Shown: positions 17,001-26,594, counted from the first letter of the stretch. The stretch is DNA of 64,000 bases from Archangium gephyra (GCF_001027285.1 NZ_CP011509.1:10626501-10690500), one strand, 5' to 3'. Notes: generated from the sequence alone by a model not told the origin. Numbers and translations are program-made.

Positions 17001-19401
17001 TCAGCCGGTCATGGAGGCCCAAACCGAGTGGGCCACGCCTGCTGAAGAGCAGCCGGTCATGGAGGCCCAGCCCGAGTGGGCTACGCCCGCCGAGGAACAG
17101 TCCGCTGCCGAAGCCCAGCCGGTCATGGAGGCGCAGACCGAGTGGGCCACGCCTGCTGAAGAGCAGCCGGTGATGGAAGCCCAGGCTGAGTGGTCCACGC
17201 CCGCTGAAGAGCAGCCCGCCGCCGAGGTTCAGCCCGAGTGGGCCACGCCTGCTGAAGAGCAGCCGGTGATGGAGGCCCAGGCCGAGTGGGCCACGCCCGC
17301 TGAAGAGCAGCCCGCCGCCGAGGTTCAGCCCGAGTGGGCCACGCCCGCTGAAGAGCAGCCCGCCGCCGAGGTTCAGCCAGACTGGGCCACGCCTGCTGAA
17401 GAGCAGCCGGTGATGGAGGCGCAGCCCGAGTGGGCCACGCCCGCTGAAGAGCAGCCCGCCGCCGAGGTTCAGCCAGACTGGGCCACGCCTGCTGAGGAGC
17501 AGCCGGTGATGGAGGCCCAGGCCGAGTGGGCCACGCCCGCTGAAGAGCAGCCCGCCGCCGAGGCGCAGGCCGAGTGGGCCACGCCTGCTGAAGAGCAGCC
17601 CGTCATGGAGGCTCAGCCCGAGTGGGCTACGCCCGCTGAAGAGCAGCCCGTCATGGAGGCTCAGCCCGAGTGGACAGCTCCCGCCGAGGAGCAGCCCGTC
17701 ATGGAGGCTCAGGCCGAGTGGGCCACTCCTGCCGAGGAGCAACCCGCTGCCGAGGCGCAGCCTGAGTGGGCCACGCCTGCTGAAGAACAGCCGGTGATGG
17801 AGGCTCAGCCCGAGTGGGCTACGCCCGCTGAAGAGCAGCCCGTCATGGAGGCTCAGCCCGAGTGGGCCACTCCCGCTGAAGAGCAGCCCGTCATGGAGGC
17901 TCAGCCCGAGTGGGCCACTCCCGCCGAGCAGCAGCCTGTTCTCGAAGCACAGACCGAGTGGGCCACGCCCGCTGAAGAGCAGCCCGTCATGGAGGCCCAG
18001 GCCGAGTGGGCCACTCCTGCCGAGGAGCAGCAGCCGTGGATGGCCGCCGCCGAGCCGGCGGAGAACGCCGAACCGCAGGCCGAGTGGGCTTCGAATGGCG
18101 CCACGCAGGACTGGAACGCCCCCGCCGACGGACAGACCGGGTGGAACGCGCCCGTCGAAGAGGCCCAGCCCGAGTGGGTGACGACGGAGTCCTCCGAGGC
18201 TCCGGCCGTTGCGTCCGAGTGGAGCGACTCCGCGGCGGAGCAGCCCGTGATGGAGGCGGCGCCCGAGGAACAGGCAGCGGCCTGGAGCAGCGCTCCCGCC
18301 GAGACGTCCTGGGGCGAGCCCGCTCCGGAGGCGTCGAGCTGGGAGGCGCAGCAGGCCAGTGACACGCAGACCGACTGGAACGCGCCCACCACCGAGAGCC
18401 AGGGTGAGTGGGGAGCCTCGGCTCACGACGCCGAGCCCGTGAGCTCCGACCGGGATCCGTCCCTGTTCGGCACGAGCAGCACCTGGTCCGCCGAGCAGCC
18501 GGAGCCCGAGGCTCAGCCCCACTGGTCCAGCCAGGAGCAGGCGCCCGCGTGGGGCCAGAGTGACGACAGCCTCGCCACTCCCGCCGAGGAGCTGGCCATC
18601 GCCCAGCCGCCCGCCTTCGATCGGCCCACCACCGAGAACGACATCCCCATCATGGAGGCCGAGCCCGAGCCCGAGCTTCCCGTCATGGAGGCCGAGCCCG
18701 AGACGACGGAGATCGATCTCACGGAGGACAGCGTGGAGCTGCCCGCCGTGGCGGCACCGGTCTTCGTTCCGCCTCCTCCGCCGGCTCCCGTGGCCCGGAG
18801 CGCATCGCTCCCCCTGCAGCCTCCGGCGCCTCCCATGGCGTCGCGGCTCGCCACGCCTCCCCCGCCTCCCGCTCCCGTGGCGGCTCCGAGGGCTCCCGCG
18901 GCCGTGTCCGCCGCGCCGGTGGCGCAGGTGCTCGTGCCCGGAGCGCCGCCTCCTCGCGCGACGCTCAACGCCGTCCCGGCCGTGCCCGCCTCCTCCTCCG
19001 CTGGCGCCGTCCTGGCCCCCGTCAACGCCTTCATCGACGGCGAGCACCGGGTCATCATCCACACGGTGGAGGGCCAGGTGAAGCGCGGCGCCATCCGGGA
19101 CGTGGATCTGCTCGACGAGGTCATCCCGCTCGAGCAGCAGACCGGCTTCGCGCCCGAGCGCATTCCGATCACCCGCGTGAAGGCCATCTTCTTCATGCTC
19201 GCCACGGGCAGCCGTCCTCCGCAGCCCGAGGGGCGGCAGAAGGTCCGCATCACCTTCACCGACGGGCGCCAGGTGGCCGGCTTCTCCGACGACTACAAGA
19301 ACCCGGGCCAGGGCTTCTTCGTCATCCCCGCGGACACGCGCACCAACACCTCGCGCATCTTCATCTACCGCGCGAGCGTGCAGGCCGTCGCCGAGGGCTG
19401 A
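14071..19401 (+). CDS. giant repeat-rich protein with DUF6982/PilZ-like C-terminal domain
   Basis: This is a 1776-residue protein from ATG 14071, chosen because GAGGTGACG precedes it; an in-frame ATG at 14023 lacks a site. Residues 1-45 form a short helical head (MREFRFLDEKRTRG...EEARLNEL). Residues about 56-197 are Tyr/Gln/Gly-rich. About 500 acidic residues follow. Residues about 750-1320 are 34 full copies of a 16-residue unit plus a partial one. Pro-rich linkers follow. The last ~130 residues are a folded, beta-rich domain (VKRGAIRDVDLLDEVIPL, KVRITFTDGRQVAGFSDDY) resembling PilZ-like DUF6982. No signal peptide or membrane segment is seen, so it is probably cytosolic. Function unknown. 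Confidence 0.85.
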   Translation: MSDTRAAMREFRFLDEKRTRGNLSPSEEARLNELRGHLGDPGMPAQEQAPALDSAQQPQGYYGEDGQWYAYPAGYDPNQGYDPNQGYAGYDPNQGYAQQPQGYYGEDGQWYAYPAGYDPNQGAQGYDPNQGYAGYDPNQGYAQQPQGYYGDDGQWYAYPAGYDPNQGAQGYDPNQGYAGYDPNQGYDPNQGYAAPQGEAYAAEAPQAYAAEATAQQPESAYASPVPGYVPQQPHPMPDPVKLSLETENLEVPALNEPAPWEEPTPEPLAEAEAEAQPQAEAEPMMFDEAQPATEDVFEVTDTDVSPVSEAIPIPENVPESVDMSDWNDVTAPSAASLSARQLEHDVTAEPESSGPIELGEDDFSSLNSDLQTPAAASAPPVADEPPRTPLRTIEIQHSDIELIEGEGEAPLAAEPVLAEELSQPVSEEWASAPLAVDSEPGSAPQSDDASEEDPMEITASYAIPVYPETSSDAAPVPTLDANDVQSEPASAGGTPTFDVSDLEASPEQDMGPAAETPWETAAEEPAPGAGTEPPTFDMAEVGAEMEPSASASEYGAHMTTLDLHPVQVAPDLQADTVEVADSFEPEATRPSDWGVQTDTLEATPADEQPYDMGNPGDAVPLTSASDFLGHSEQPGAAVSDEPVPLETTDASWSGNEAGSTGEGLQLESAAEYMSTPEFATASATWGHQPETPAEPENTSAYGAPLSEDAGQPPLEAQPEWTTSADGQAAIEVQGEWMTSEPAAATESQPEWSAPAEEQPAMEAQTEWATPAEEQPVMEAQAEWATPAEEQPVMEAQAEWATPAEEQPAAEAQPEWSAPAEEQPVMEAQAEWTTPAEEQPVMEAQAEWATPAEEQPVMEAQAEWATPAEEQPAAEAQPEWSAPAEEQPVMEAQAEWATPAEEQPVMEAQPEWATPAEEQPAAEAQPVMEAQPEWATPAEEQPVMEAQAEWATPAEEQPVMEAQAEWATPAEEQSAAEAQPVMEAQTEWATPAEEQPVMEAQPEWATPAEEQSAAEAQPVMEAQTEWATPAEEQPVMEAQAEWSTPAEEQPAAEVQPEWATPAEEQPVMEAQAEWATPAEEQPAAEVQPEWATPAEEQPAAEVQPDWATPAEEQPVMEAQPEWATPAEEQPAAEVQPDWATPAEEQPVMEAQAEWATPAEEQPAAEAQAEWATPAEEQPVMEAQPEWATPAEEQPVMEAQPEWTAPAEEQPVMEAQAEWATPAEEQPAAEAQPEWATPAEEQPVMEAQPEWATPAEEQPVMEAQPEWATPAEEQPVMEAQPEWATPAEQQPVLEAQTEWATPAEEQPVMEAQAEWATPAEEQQPWMAAAEPAENAEPQAEWASNGATQDWNAPADGQTGWNAPVEEAQPEWVTTESSEAPAVASEWSDSAAEQPVMEAAPEEQAAAWSSAPAETSWGEPAPEASSWEAQQASDTQTDWNAPTTESQGEWGASAHDAEPVSSDRDPSLFGTSSTWSAEQPEPEAQPHWSSQEQAPAWGQSDDSLATPAEELAIAQPPAFDRPTTENDIPIMEAEPEPELPVMEAEPETTEIDLTEDSVELPAVAAPVFVPPPPPAPVARSASLPLQPPAPPMASRLATPPPPPAPVAAPRAPAAVSAAPVAQVLVPGAPPPRATLNAVPAVPASSSAGAVLAPVNAFIDGEHRVIIHTVEGQVKRGAIRDVDLLDEVIPLEQQTGFAPERIPITRVKAIFFMLATGSRPPQPEGRQKVRITFTDGRQVAGFSDDYKNPGQGFFVIPADTRTNTSRIFIYRASVQAVAEG
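14236..14661 (+). repeat. tyrosine-rich GYDPNQG repeat tract (coding)
   Basis: Three copies of an approximately 43-residue module each begin QQPQGYY and contain GQWYAYPAGYDPNQG. They carry ten DPNQG motifs in total. The DNA copies are nearly identical, suggesting recent duplication or gene conversion. The tract lies inside the giant repeat protein. Confidence 0.9.
16318..18030 (+). repeat. 48-bp tandem repeat array (16-residue unit, coding)
   Basis: There are 34 complete copies of a 48-bp unit encoding EWATPAEEQPVMEAQA or a variant (PAAEAQ, PAAEVQ), plus a 27-bp partial copy. Three units carry an 18-bp insertion encoding PVMEAQ. These lengths add up exactly to the 1713 bp. Tryptophan recurs every 16 residues. 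Substitutions are mostly synonymous or swap between a few unit types, so whole units appear to have been shuffled. Confidence 0.95.
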
Positions 19402-19455
19402 GTCCCGCCTCCACCGCCGGTGGCCGTACGCGCCGGCGGTTCCCTCAAAATGAAA

Positions 19456-19481
19456 GAGGGGCCTCGTCACCGAGGCCCCTC
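19456..19481 (-). terminator. intrinsic terminator downstream of the YceI gene
   Basis: This is a perfect 11-bp stem (GAGGGGCCTCG / CGAGGCCCCTC) with a TCAC loop. Read on the minus strand, it is followed by a T-rich tail (TTTCATTTTG). It lies 29 bp past the YceI stop and may also stop transcripts from the giant repeat gene on the plus strand. Confidence 0.8.
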
Positions 19482-19510
19482 CGGGCTCACGCCCTGTCCT
19501 GCTCAGCTCG

Positions 19511-20167
19511 TTACTTCTTGGCCGGAGCGGCCGGAGCGGCCGGCTTGGCCGCGGGGGCCGCCGGGGTGGCCGCGGGGGCCTGCTTCTTGTTCAGCTCGAG
19601 GTCCAGCGTGATGGCGATCTCCTCGCCCACCGCCACGCCGCCCGTCTCGAGCACCTTGTTCCAGCCCAGGCCGAAGTCCTTGCGGTTGATCTTCGTGGTG
19701 GCCGTGCCGCCGCGCTTGGTGTTGCCCCACGGATCCTTCGCCTCCGTGGTGAAGCCCTCCACGTCCAGCACCACCGGCTTGGTCACGCCGTGCATGGAGA
19801 GGTCGCCCGACACCTTCAGGTTCTGACCGGCCTTCTCCACCTTCGTCGACTTGAAGGTGATGGTGGGGTACTTCGCGGTGTCGAAGAAGTCCGGGCTCTT
19901 CAGGTGCTCGTCGCGCTTGGGCTCGTTGGTGTTGATGGTGGTGGCGTCGATGACCGCCTCGACGGTGGACTTGGTGATGTCCTTCTCGTCGATGTTGGCC
20001 GTGCCAGTCACCTTGGAGAAGGCGCCGCGCACGTTGGACACCATCATGTGCTTCACGGAGAACTGCGCGCCCGAGTGGGCCGAGTCGATCTCATACTCGG
20101 CGGCGAAGGCCAGCGACGGGGCGGCGAGCACGAGGGCGGCAATGGCGGGCTTGAAGGACAGCTTCAT
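19511..20167 (-). CDS. YceI-family periplasmic protein
   Basis: This 218-residue exported protein starts at the ATG complementary to 20165-20167, with GGAGAG upstream. The longer start at 20182 is less likely. Residues 1-22 (MKLSFKPAIAALVLAAPSLAFA) form a signal peptide. The body has the YceI lipocalin-like beta-barrel pattern (YEIDSAHSGAQFSVKHMMVSNVRG ... DDGT-type strands). Family members bind isoprenoid lipids. The C-terminal 20 residues are an Ala/Pro-rich tail. The gene stands alone and is divergent from the sigma-54 activator. Confidence 0.92.
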   Translation of the reverse strand: MKLSFKPAIAALVLAAPSLAFAAEYEIDSAHSGAQFSVKHMMVSNVRGAFSKVTGTANIDEKDITKSTVEAVIDATTINTNEPKRDEHLKSPDFFDTAKYPTITFKSTKVEKAGQNLKVSGDLSMHGVTKPVVLDVEGFTTEAKDPWGNTKRGGTATTKINRKDFGLGWNKVLETGGVAVGEEIAITLDLELNKKQAPAATPAAPAAKPAAPAAPAKK

Positions 20168-20419
20168 GGTGTTTCTCTCCATTCGAACGACGTACAGCGG
20201 GTTTCAGAAGCGAGGCCGGAAGCTACTCCGGTGAAATCGCGGGCCGCGAGTTTCTGGCGGACCCGAGCCGGGCAGCATCTCTCGTGGGGACTCCATAGCA
20301 ACCCCCGGGCCAGGAAACCGGACCTTCCAACCCCTTGAAACTCCTCGCCTGTCCCACTTTGGCTCGCGCCAGGGCTCTCAAAACGATAGAGAGTCCCATC
20401 ATCCTGAGAGGGAGACGCC

Positions 20420-22060
<1,641 letters not shown>

Positions 22061-22095
22061 GCACCCGAGCCCCCTGCCCCACCGGAGCCCATCAC

Positions 22096-22128
22096 CCCTC
22101 TCCCCTCGGGAGAGGGACGGGGTGAGGG
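22096..22128 (+). repeat. dispersed intergenic palindrome, copy 3
   Basis: This is the same element as at 4915: CCCTCTCCC, spacer, GGGAGAGGG, ACGGGGTGAGGG. It sits between the convergent stops of the sigma-54 activator and the rhomboid-like gene, where it may also serve as a transcription-end structure. Confidence 0.75.
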
Positions 22129-22169
22129 TGCCTGAGCCCCGGGTTGCCGCCCGCGAGCTCCACCCTGAA

Positions 22170-22895
22170 TCAGTTCAGATACCGGTCGTCCGGGCGCTCC
22201 TCGGAGATGACGCGCAGGTGCCGGGAGCGGCCGCGCAGCTGCCGCTGGAGCCGCCAGTGCTGGAGGCGGAGCAGGATGCTGCGAGGGCTGCCGCCGCGCA
22301 CGGCGATGAAGGTGATGCAGAGCCCGAAGAGCTCGGGAACCTGGCTGATCCAGCTGCCGGCGAGCGCGTTGAGCAGGACGAAGCCGGCGCCGATACCGGC
22401 GAAGACATTGCCGGTGATGGGCATGCCCCAGAAGTTCGTCTGCCCGCGTCCGATGGACAGGCCGTAGGCCACCCAGGCGATGGTGCCCATCACCCACCCC
22501 CCGGGGTACTGAGCGCTGCGCAGCAGGGGGAAGAAGAGGGAGAGCGCGGTGGTGAGCAGGCCCGCGAGCACCGTCCCGCCCAGCACCACCCACAGCAGGC
22601 GCTTGGAGCCCCAGCTCATCTCCAGGCCGCCGCCAATGGAGTAGAGGGCGTAGGCCCCGAAGATGATGCCCAGGGGGCTGAACTCGACGAAGCCGTAGGT
22701 GAAGGGCTGCCAGAGCATCAACCCGGGGAACACGGCCCCGGGGGTGAGCACCAGCAGCGCGCCCAGGGAGCGGACCGCCAGGGACAACACCGAGCCCACC
22801 ACGAGCCCGATCGCCAGCTTGGCCGCCGTGGATTCCACGCTGGGGAAGCCGAACCCCCCGCCTCCGCCGCCGCCATAGCTCCGCATCGGTCGCAT
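22170..22895 (-). CDS. rhomboid-like membrane protein, catalytic residues missing
   Basis: This is a 241-residue integral membrane protein. The start at 22895 is supported by AGGAGGG directly upstream. A Gly-rich N-terminus precedes about six hydrophobic helices. The order WQPFTYGFVEFSPLGIIFGAYALYSIGGGLE..WGSKRLLWV follows rhomboid TM1-TM3. The catalytic GxSG serine position reads GTIA, and no matching TM6 histidine is evident. It is therefore probably a pseudoprotease of the rhomboid superfamily (iRhom/derlin/TMEM115-like) rather than an active peptidase. Role unknown. Confidence 0.7.
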   Translation of the reverse strand: MRPMRSYGGGGGGGFGFPSVESTAAKLAIGLVVGSVLSLAVRSLGALLVLTPGAVFPGLMLWQPFTYGFVEFSPLGIIFGAYALYSIGGGLEMSWGSKRLLWVVLGGTVLAGLLTTALSLFFPLLRSAQYPGGWVMGTIAWVAYGLSIGRGQTNFWGMPITGNVFAGIGAGFVLLNALAGSWISQVPELFGLCITFIAVRGGSPRSILLRLQHWRLQRQLRGRSRHLRVISEERPDDRYLN

Positions 22896-22997
22896 CCAAC
22901 CCTCCTGACTCGGGACACCCGAGAGTCGTCCAAAGGTGGTGGAACACCGCCCGCTTCGCAACCGTTTCCGTCCACTACCGGGCGTGCCAAAAGCGAA

Positions 22998-23030
22998 GGG
23001 CGCCCATCCCCACTCCAGGGGAGAGCGCCC
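22998..23030 (-). terminator. stem-loop terminator after the 65-residue small gene
   Basis: On the minus strand the outer arms GGGCGC/GCGCCC and inner TCCCC/GGGGA enclose a TGGAGT loop. The sequence TTCGCTTTTGG follows. It lies 34 bp past the stop of the small gene at 23065 and is plausible as an intrinsic terminator with a short T-tail. Confidence 0.5.
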
Positions 23031-23064
23031 AGGGGCCCGTGTCGTCACCGACAGGACGTCCCGC

Positions 23065-23262
23065 TCAGGACTTGTGGCGGTAGAACAGGGTGATGGTCAG
23101 GCAGTGGAACTCCTTGTCGGAGGACTGCGTGACGATCTTGTCCACCACGTCCAGATTCGAGTTCTCCTTGAGCCACTTGGTGATGTTCTCGCCCATGTTC
23201 TCGCGATCGCGCGCGAGCGTGGTGGAGAACACCTTGACTCCCGTGAAGTTGATGACGGCCAT
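23065..23262 (-). CDS. small conserved-looking protein, unknown
   Basis: This is a 65-residue protein from ATG 23262. It reads as beta-alpha-beta: a strand (VINFTGVKVFST), an amphipathic helix (NMGENITKWLKEN), then a second strand ending LTITLFYRHKS. The pattern vaguely resembles small Cse60-like proteins, but I cannot assign it. It lies in a region with its own stem-loop and a possible TTGATG-N17-TAAACC promoter upstream, which argues that it is real. Confidence 0.6.
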   Translation of the reverse strand: MAVINFTGVKVFSTTLARDRENMGENITKWLKENSNLDVVDKIVTQSSDKEFHCLTITLFYRHKS

Positions 23263-23443
23263 TCCCGACCCTCGTGTAGCCGAAGAGATTCCGCAGGTTT
23301 ACCGCGAGTCTTGAAGGCCATCAAGGAAACGGCCCGAAATTCCGGCCTTTTTCCTGCCCAATGCACGACACCCCTACCCGGCAGGAGGGGAAGGCGACCC
23401 GGGACGTAGGGCGCCTCCCCGGGTGCGCCTCACCAGGAGGGAC

Positions 23444-23665
23444 TCAGCGCGAGGCCGCGGCGCGGCGCGCCTGGCAGGTGAGCTCGTCCTTGCACGAGGG
23501 CCCGATGCCGTCCGGGTGGGCCCCCAGCGGCGTCTTGTCGCTCTCCTCCACGCCACACACCACGCACTTGCGCTTGCGGTTGCGGCGCTCGGCGCGCCGC
23601 TGCTCGGCGATCGCCTTGGCCCGCTCGCGGGCCGCCTTCGCATCCAGCTCGTTGCTCATCGTCAT
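23444..23665 (-). CDS. small Cys-rich basic protein
   Basis: This is a 73-residue protein. ATGs occur at 23665 and 23659 and neither has a strong ribosome-binding site. The N-terminal half is a charged helix rich in Ala, Arg and Glu. The C-terminal half has CVVCG near residue 35 and two further Cys (GPSCKDELTC), a likely zinc-binding cluster. It follows the thiolase gene after 38 bp on the same strand and probably shares its transcript. Function unknown. Confidence 0.55.
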   Translation of the reverse strand: MTMSNELDAKAARERAKAIAEQRRAERRNRKRKCVVCGVEESDKTPLGAHPDGIGPSCKDELTCQARRAAASR

Positions 23666-23703
23666 GGGTTCCGTTGGATTCGTCCGGGGAGGGAGGGCCC
23701 TGC

Positions 23704-24900
23704 TCAGAGAGCCTCGATGAGCAGCGCGATGCCCTGGCCGCCGCCGATGCAGGCCGAGCCGATGCCGTAGCGGGCGCCCCGGCGCTTGAGCTCGTAGGCG
23801 AGCGTCATGGTGATGCGCGCGCCCGAGGCCCCCAGCGGGTGGCCCACGGCGATGGCGCCGCCATTCACGTTCGTCTGCTCGCGCGGCAGGCCCAGCTCCT
23901 TCTCCACCGCGAGGTACTGCGGGGCGAAGGCCTCGTTCACCTCGAAGAGCTCCACGTCCGTCAGCTTGCACTGGGCGCGCTCGAGCAGCCGGCGGATGGC
24001 CGGGGCCGGGCCGATGCCCATCACCTTCGGGTCGCACCCGGAGATGCCCCAGTTCACCAGCCGGGCCAGGGGCTTGAGGCCGTGCTTCTCCACGTAGCTC
24101 CGGGTGGCCATCACCATGGAGCCCGCGCCGTCACTGATGCCGCTGGCCGCGCCCGCGTGCACCACGCCGTCCTTCTTGAAGACCTTGGGCAGCTTCTTGA
24201 GCCCCTCCACCGTGGTGTCCGGCCGGTTGTGCTCGTCGCGGGCGAACTGCGTCTCGCCTTTCTTGCTCTTGAGCGTGACGGGGCAGAGCTCCTGCGCCAG
24301 GCGGCCCGACTCCTGGGCGGCGGCGAAGCGCTTCTGCGTGAGCACGGCGTACTCGTCCACCGCGTCCTGGGACAGGCCGTAGTCCACCGCGAGCTGCTCG
24401 GCCGTCATCGCCATGGGCTGCCCGGTGTAGCTGTCCGTGAGGGACGTCCACAGCATGTCCTCCATGCCGCCCTTGCCCAGCGGCAGGCCCCAGCGGGCGC
24501 CGCGGATGACGTGGGGCGCCTGGCTCATGGACTCGGTGCCACCGGCCAGCACGCAGTCGGCCTGCTCGGTGAGCATCATCTCCGCGGCCGTGACGAAGGC
24601 CTGGAAGCCCGAGCCACACAGCCGGTTGACGCCCAGCGCCGGCACCGGCACCGGCACCCCGGTGCGCAGGCCCACGTGCCGGGGCAGGTAGATGGCGTCC
24701 GCGCTCGTCTGCACCACGTTGCCGTAGATGACGTGCTGGATGGACTCGGGCGAGACCTTCGCCTGCTCGAGCGCCGCCCGGGCCGATTCCACGGCCAGGT
24801 CGGTGGCGCTCAGCTCCTTCAGCGAGCCGCCGTACGTACCGAAGGCCGTACGCTTACCGGACAGGAAGTAGATTTCTTCGCTCTTGGACACGCTCTTCAT
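23704..24900 (-). CDS. acetyl-CoA C-acyltransferase (thiolase)
   Basis: This is a 398-residue thiolase starting at the ATG complementary to 24898-24900. The acyl-accepting Cys lies in NRLCGSGFQA (near residue 90), the GHPLGASG motif (His) near 350, and the second catalytic Cys in GSACIGGGQG near the C-terminus. All three signatures are intact. It condenses or cleaves acetyl-CoA/acetoacetyl-CoA in fatty-acid, polyhydroxybutyrate or isoprenoid metabolism; direction cannot be read from sequence. No beta-oxidation partners are adjacent. Confidence 0.94.
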   Translation of the reverse strand: MKSVSKSEEIYFLSGKRTAFGTYGGSLKELSATDLAVESARAALEQAKVSPESIQHVIYGNVVQTSADAIYLPRHVGLRTGVPVPVPALGVNRLCGSGFQAFVTAAEMMLTEQADCVLAGGTESMSQAPHVIRGARWGLPLGKGGMEDMLWTSLTDSYTGQPMAMTAEQLAVDYGLSQDAVDEYAVLTQKRFAAAQESGRLAQELCPVTLKSKKGETQFARDEHNRPDTTVEGLKKLPKVFKKDGVVHAGAASGISDGAGSMVMATRSYVEKHGLKPLARLVNWGISGCDPKVMGIGPAPAIRRLLERAQCKLTDVELFEVNEAFAPQYLAVEKELGLPREQTNVNGGAIAVGHPLGASGARITMTLAYELKRRGARYGIGSACIGGGQGIALLIEAL

Positions 24901-24978
24901 CGCGGGACGGCTCCAGACGGGCTGAAAAGATTCGTTCTTCCTACTCCCCAAACGGGTGCGGTGCACGCTCCAGGTGCA

Positions 24979-25629
24979 TCAGACCGGGCGGTCGCCACCC
25001 AGGAAGAGGCCGGCGACGATGGCAAGGGCCACGGCCGTCCACAACAACCCCTGGAGGTTCTGTCGACGAATCTCCCTTTGTCCGAGCCCCCGGTACCATG
25101 CCTGCCCCGACCGCAACCGCTCTTCCCAGGTGAAATCTTCCGAAGCGGGGAGTCCCTGCAGCCGCACGCGGTGGAACTCGAGCAGCCGCTCGGGGGAGGA
25201 CTCCGGGAAGCCCCCAGAGCGATAACGGCCGGGGAGCTCGAAACCCGGCCGCGGATAACCGGCGGTGAGCACGAACCCCTCGGGGGCGAGCGGGGTGAGG
25301 AGGTAGAGGCGGGGCTCGCCCCGGGGCGAGAAATGAAGGGTGGCGAAGGTGTGCTCGCCCGGGTGTGCGAAATCGTAGGAGGGGGTGCCCGTCTGGAAGC
25401 GGGGCTTCTCCAGGTGGCTGCCCAGCGGGACGAAGCCCAGGGCCTGGAGCTGGCCCGCCAGGGGAGCGAGCTCGGGGGGCAGCTGCATCCGGTCCGCGGG
25501 GGCCACGGGCACGAGGCGGACGCTGCCGGGGGACACGAAGAGCACGGCCCGCCAGAAATTGAGGAGCAGCAACTTCACGGCCAGCCCCAACACGACGAGC
25601 ACGAGGAGCAGCTCGGCGAGGGGGCTCAT
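24979..25629 (-). CDS. membrane-anchored protein of unknown function
   Basis: This is a 216-residue protein from the ATG complementary to 25627-25629. Residues 5-30 (LAELLLVLVVLGLAVKLLLLNFW) and the last ~20 (LLWTAVALAIVAGLFLG) are hydrophobic helices. The middle is a soluble alpha/beta segment with many aromatic residues (FQTGTPSYDFAHPGEHTFATLHF). No known motif recognised. It lies 78 bp upstream of the thiolase on the same strand and may be co-transcribed. Confidence 0.65.
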   Translation of the reverse strand: MSPLAELLLVLVVLGLAVKLLLLNFWRAVLFVSPGSVRLVPVAPADRMQLPPELAPLAGQLQALGFVPLGSHLEKPRFQTGTPSYDFAHPGEHTFATLHFSPRGEPRLYLLTPLAPEGFVLTAGYPRPGFELPGRYRSGGFPESSPERLLEFHRVRLQGLPASEDFTWEERLRSGQAWYRGLGQREIRRQNLQGLLWTAVALAIVAGLFLGGDRPV

Positions 25630-25778
25630 GTCGGGACACCCGGGGACATGGGGCGCGCACCCTAGCCCGGCCCGAGCCCGGCCGCACGCCCGCTGAGCGG
25701 ACCGGCGGGAATAGCCAATGTCCAGGCGTGCACATCGTCTCCGGCAGCGGGGCAACGGCTGCGCCGCGGGAGGCGGTG

Positions 25779-26465
25779 ATGCGAGCGAGGAGACTCTCGA
25801 GGGTGGCCGGAGTGCTGGCCGTGGTGGCGCTGGCGGGGTGCGGCTCGTCGAAGAAGCCGGAGGACGGCACGAGCCAGGACTTCCGCACCCTGCAGGACGC
25901 CACGGTGACGCTCTTCCCCGGGCACTGCGCGGGCGTGGTGGTCGAGGACGGGCGCCATGCCCTCACCGCCGCGCACTGCATCGACGTGGCGCCGGGCGAG
26001 CGCCAGCCGGTGGTGCTGCGCAACGGGCGGATGCTCAGCGGCGTCGTGAAGGTGGTGGACCCCATGCGGGACCTGGCCGTCATCCGCTTCGACGAGGCGG
26101 CCCCGGTGCGCCCGCTGCACGTGGCGGCCGCCCTGCCCATTCCCGGAGAAGGGCTGCTCTTCTTCGGCCGCACCGATCGGCCCAACGAGCCGCAGGAGGT
26201 GGAGCTGAAGCGGCTCGGCCGCTGCCCCTCGCTGCCGGGCGTACCGCAGGCGCTCTTCACCAGCCTGGCGGGAGAGAAGGGAGACTCCGGCGCGCCGGTG
26301 GTGGACCGCCAGCTCCAGGTGGTGGGCCTGGTGCATGGAGGCGCGGCGTGCAGCATCGCGACGCCCACCGCCGACATGGCGCCCGTGCTGCACACACTCG
26401 TCGCGGAGCTGGCCCGGCCCGGTGCCGAGCAGGGTGTCGGCGGCAGTGGCGGCGCGGGCCAGTAG
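25779..26465 (+). CDS. trypsin-like (S1) serine protease lipoprotein
   Basis: This 228-residue protein starts at ATG 25779 behind GGGAGGCGG; a GTG at 25728 is the longer alternative. Residues 1-22 end in the lipobox LAGC, so it is probably a lipoprotein. The catalytic triad is visible: His in LTAAHC, Asp in DPMRDLAVIRF and Ser in KGDSGAPVV. The protease domain is compact and ends shortly after the catalytic serine. Substrate unknown; envelope quality control or secreted proteolysis is possible. Confidence 0.85.
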   Translation: MRARRLSRVAGVLAVVALAGCGSSKKPEDGTSQDFRTLQDATVTLFPGHCAGVVVEDGRHALTAAHCIDVAPGERQPVVLRNGRMLSGVVKVVDPMRDLAVIRFDEAAPVRPLHVAAALPIPGEGLLFFGRTDRPNEPQEVELKRLGRCPSLPGVPQALFTSLAGEKGDSGAPVVDRQLQVVGLVHGGAACSIATPTADMAPVLHTLVAELARPGAEQGVGGSGGAGQ

Positions 26466-26594
26466 CCTCCCGCGAGGGTCTTCTCCCGGGGCTGCCAGAC
26501 GGCCGGGCCCCGGCGCGCCGGAGCGCTTGTCCGGTGCGCCACCGTGCCGAACTTGAGTCGGGCAGCACCAGGCGCTCAGACGACGGAGACACCC

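Noticed and set aside
16318-18030. CRISPR-like regularly spaced repeats
   Set aside because: The units are contiguous and coding, with no unique spacers and no cas genes nearby.
14005-19470. A minus-strand open frame of 1821 codons opposite the giant repeat protein
   Set aside because: It mirrors the repeat DNA, whose 48-bp unit keeps all multiples of three open. The plus strand has the proper ribosome-binding site, a folded C-terminal domain and normal codon bias; the antisense product is low-complexity Leu/Gly/Arg.
23393-23429. Stem-loop after the small Cys-rich gene as a terminator
   Set aside because: CCCGGG arms exist, but the stem is interrupted and no T-tract follows on the minus strand.
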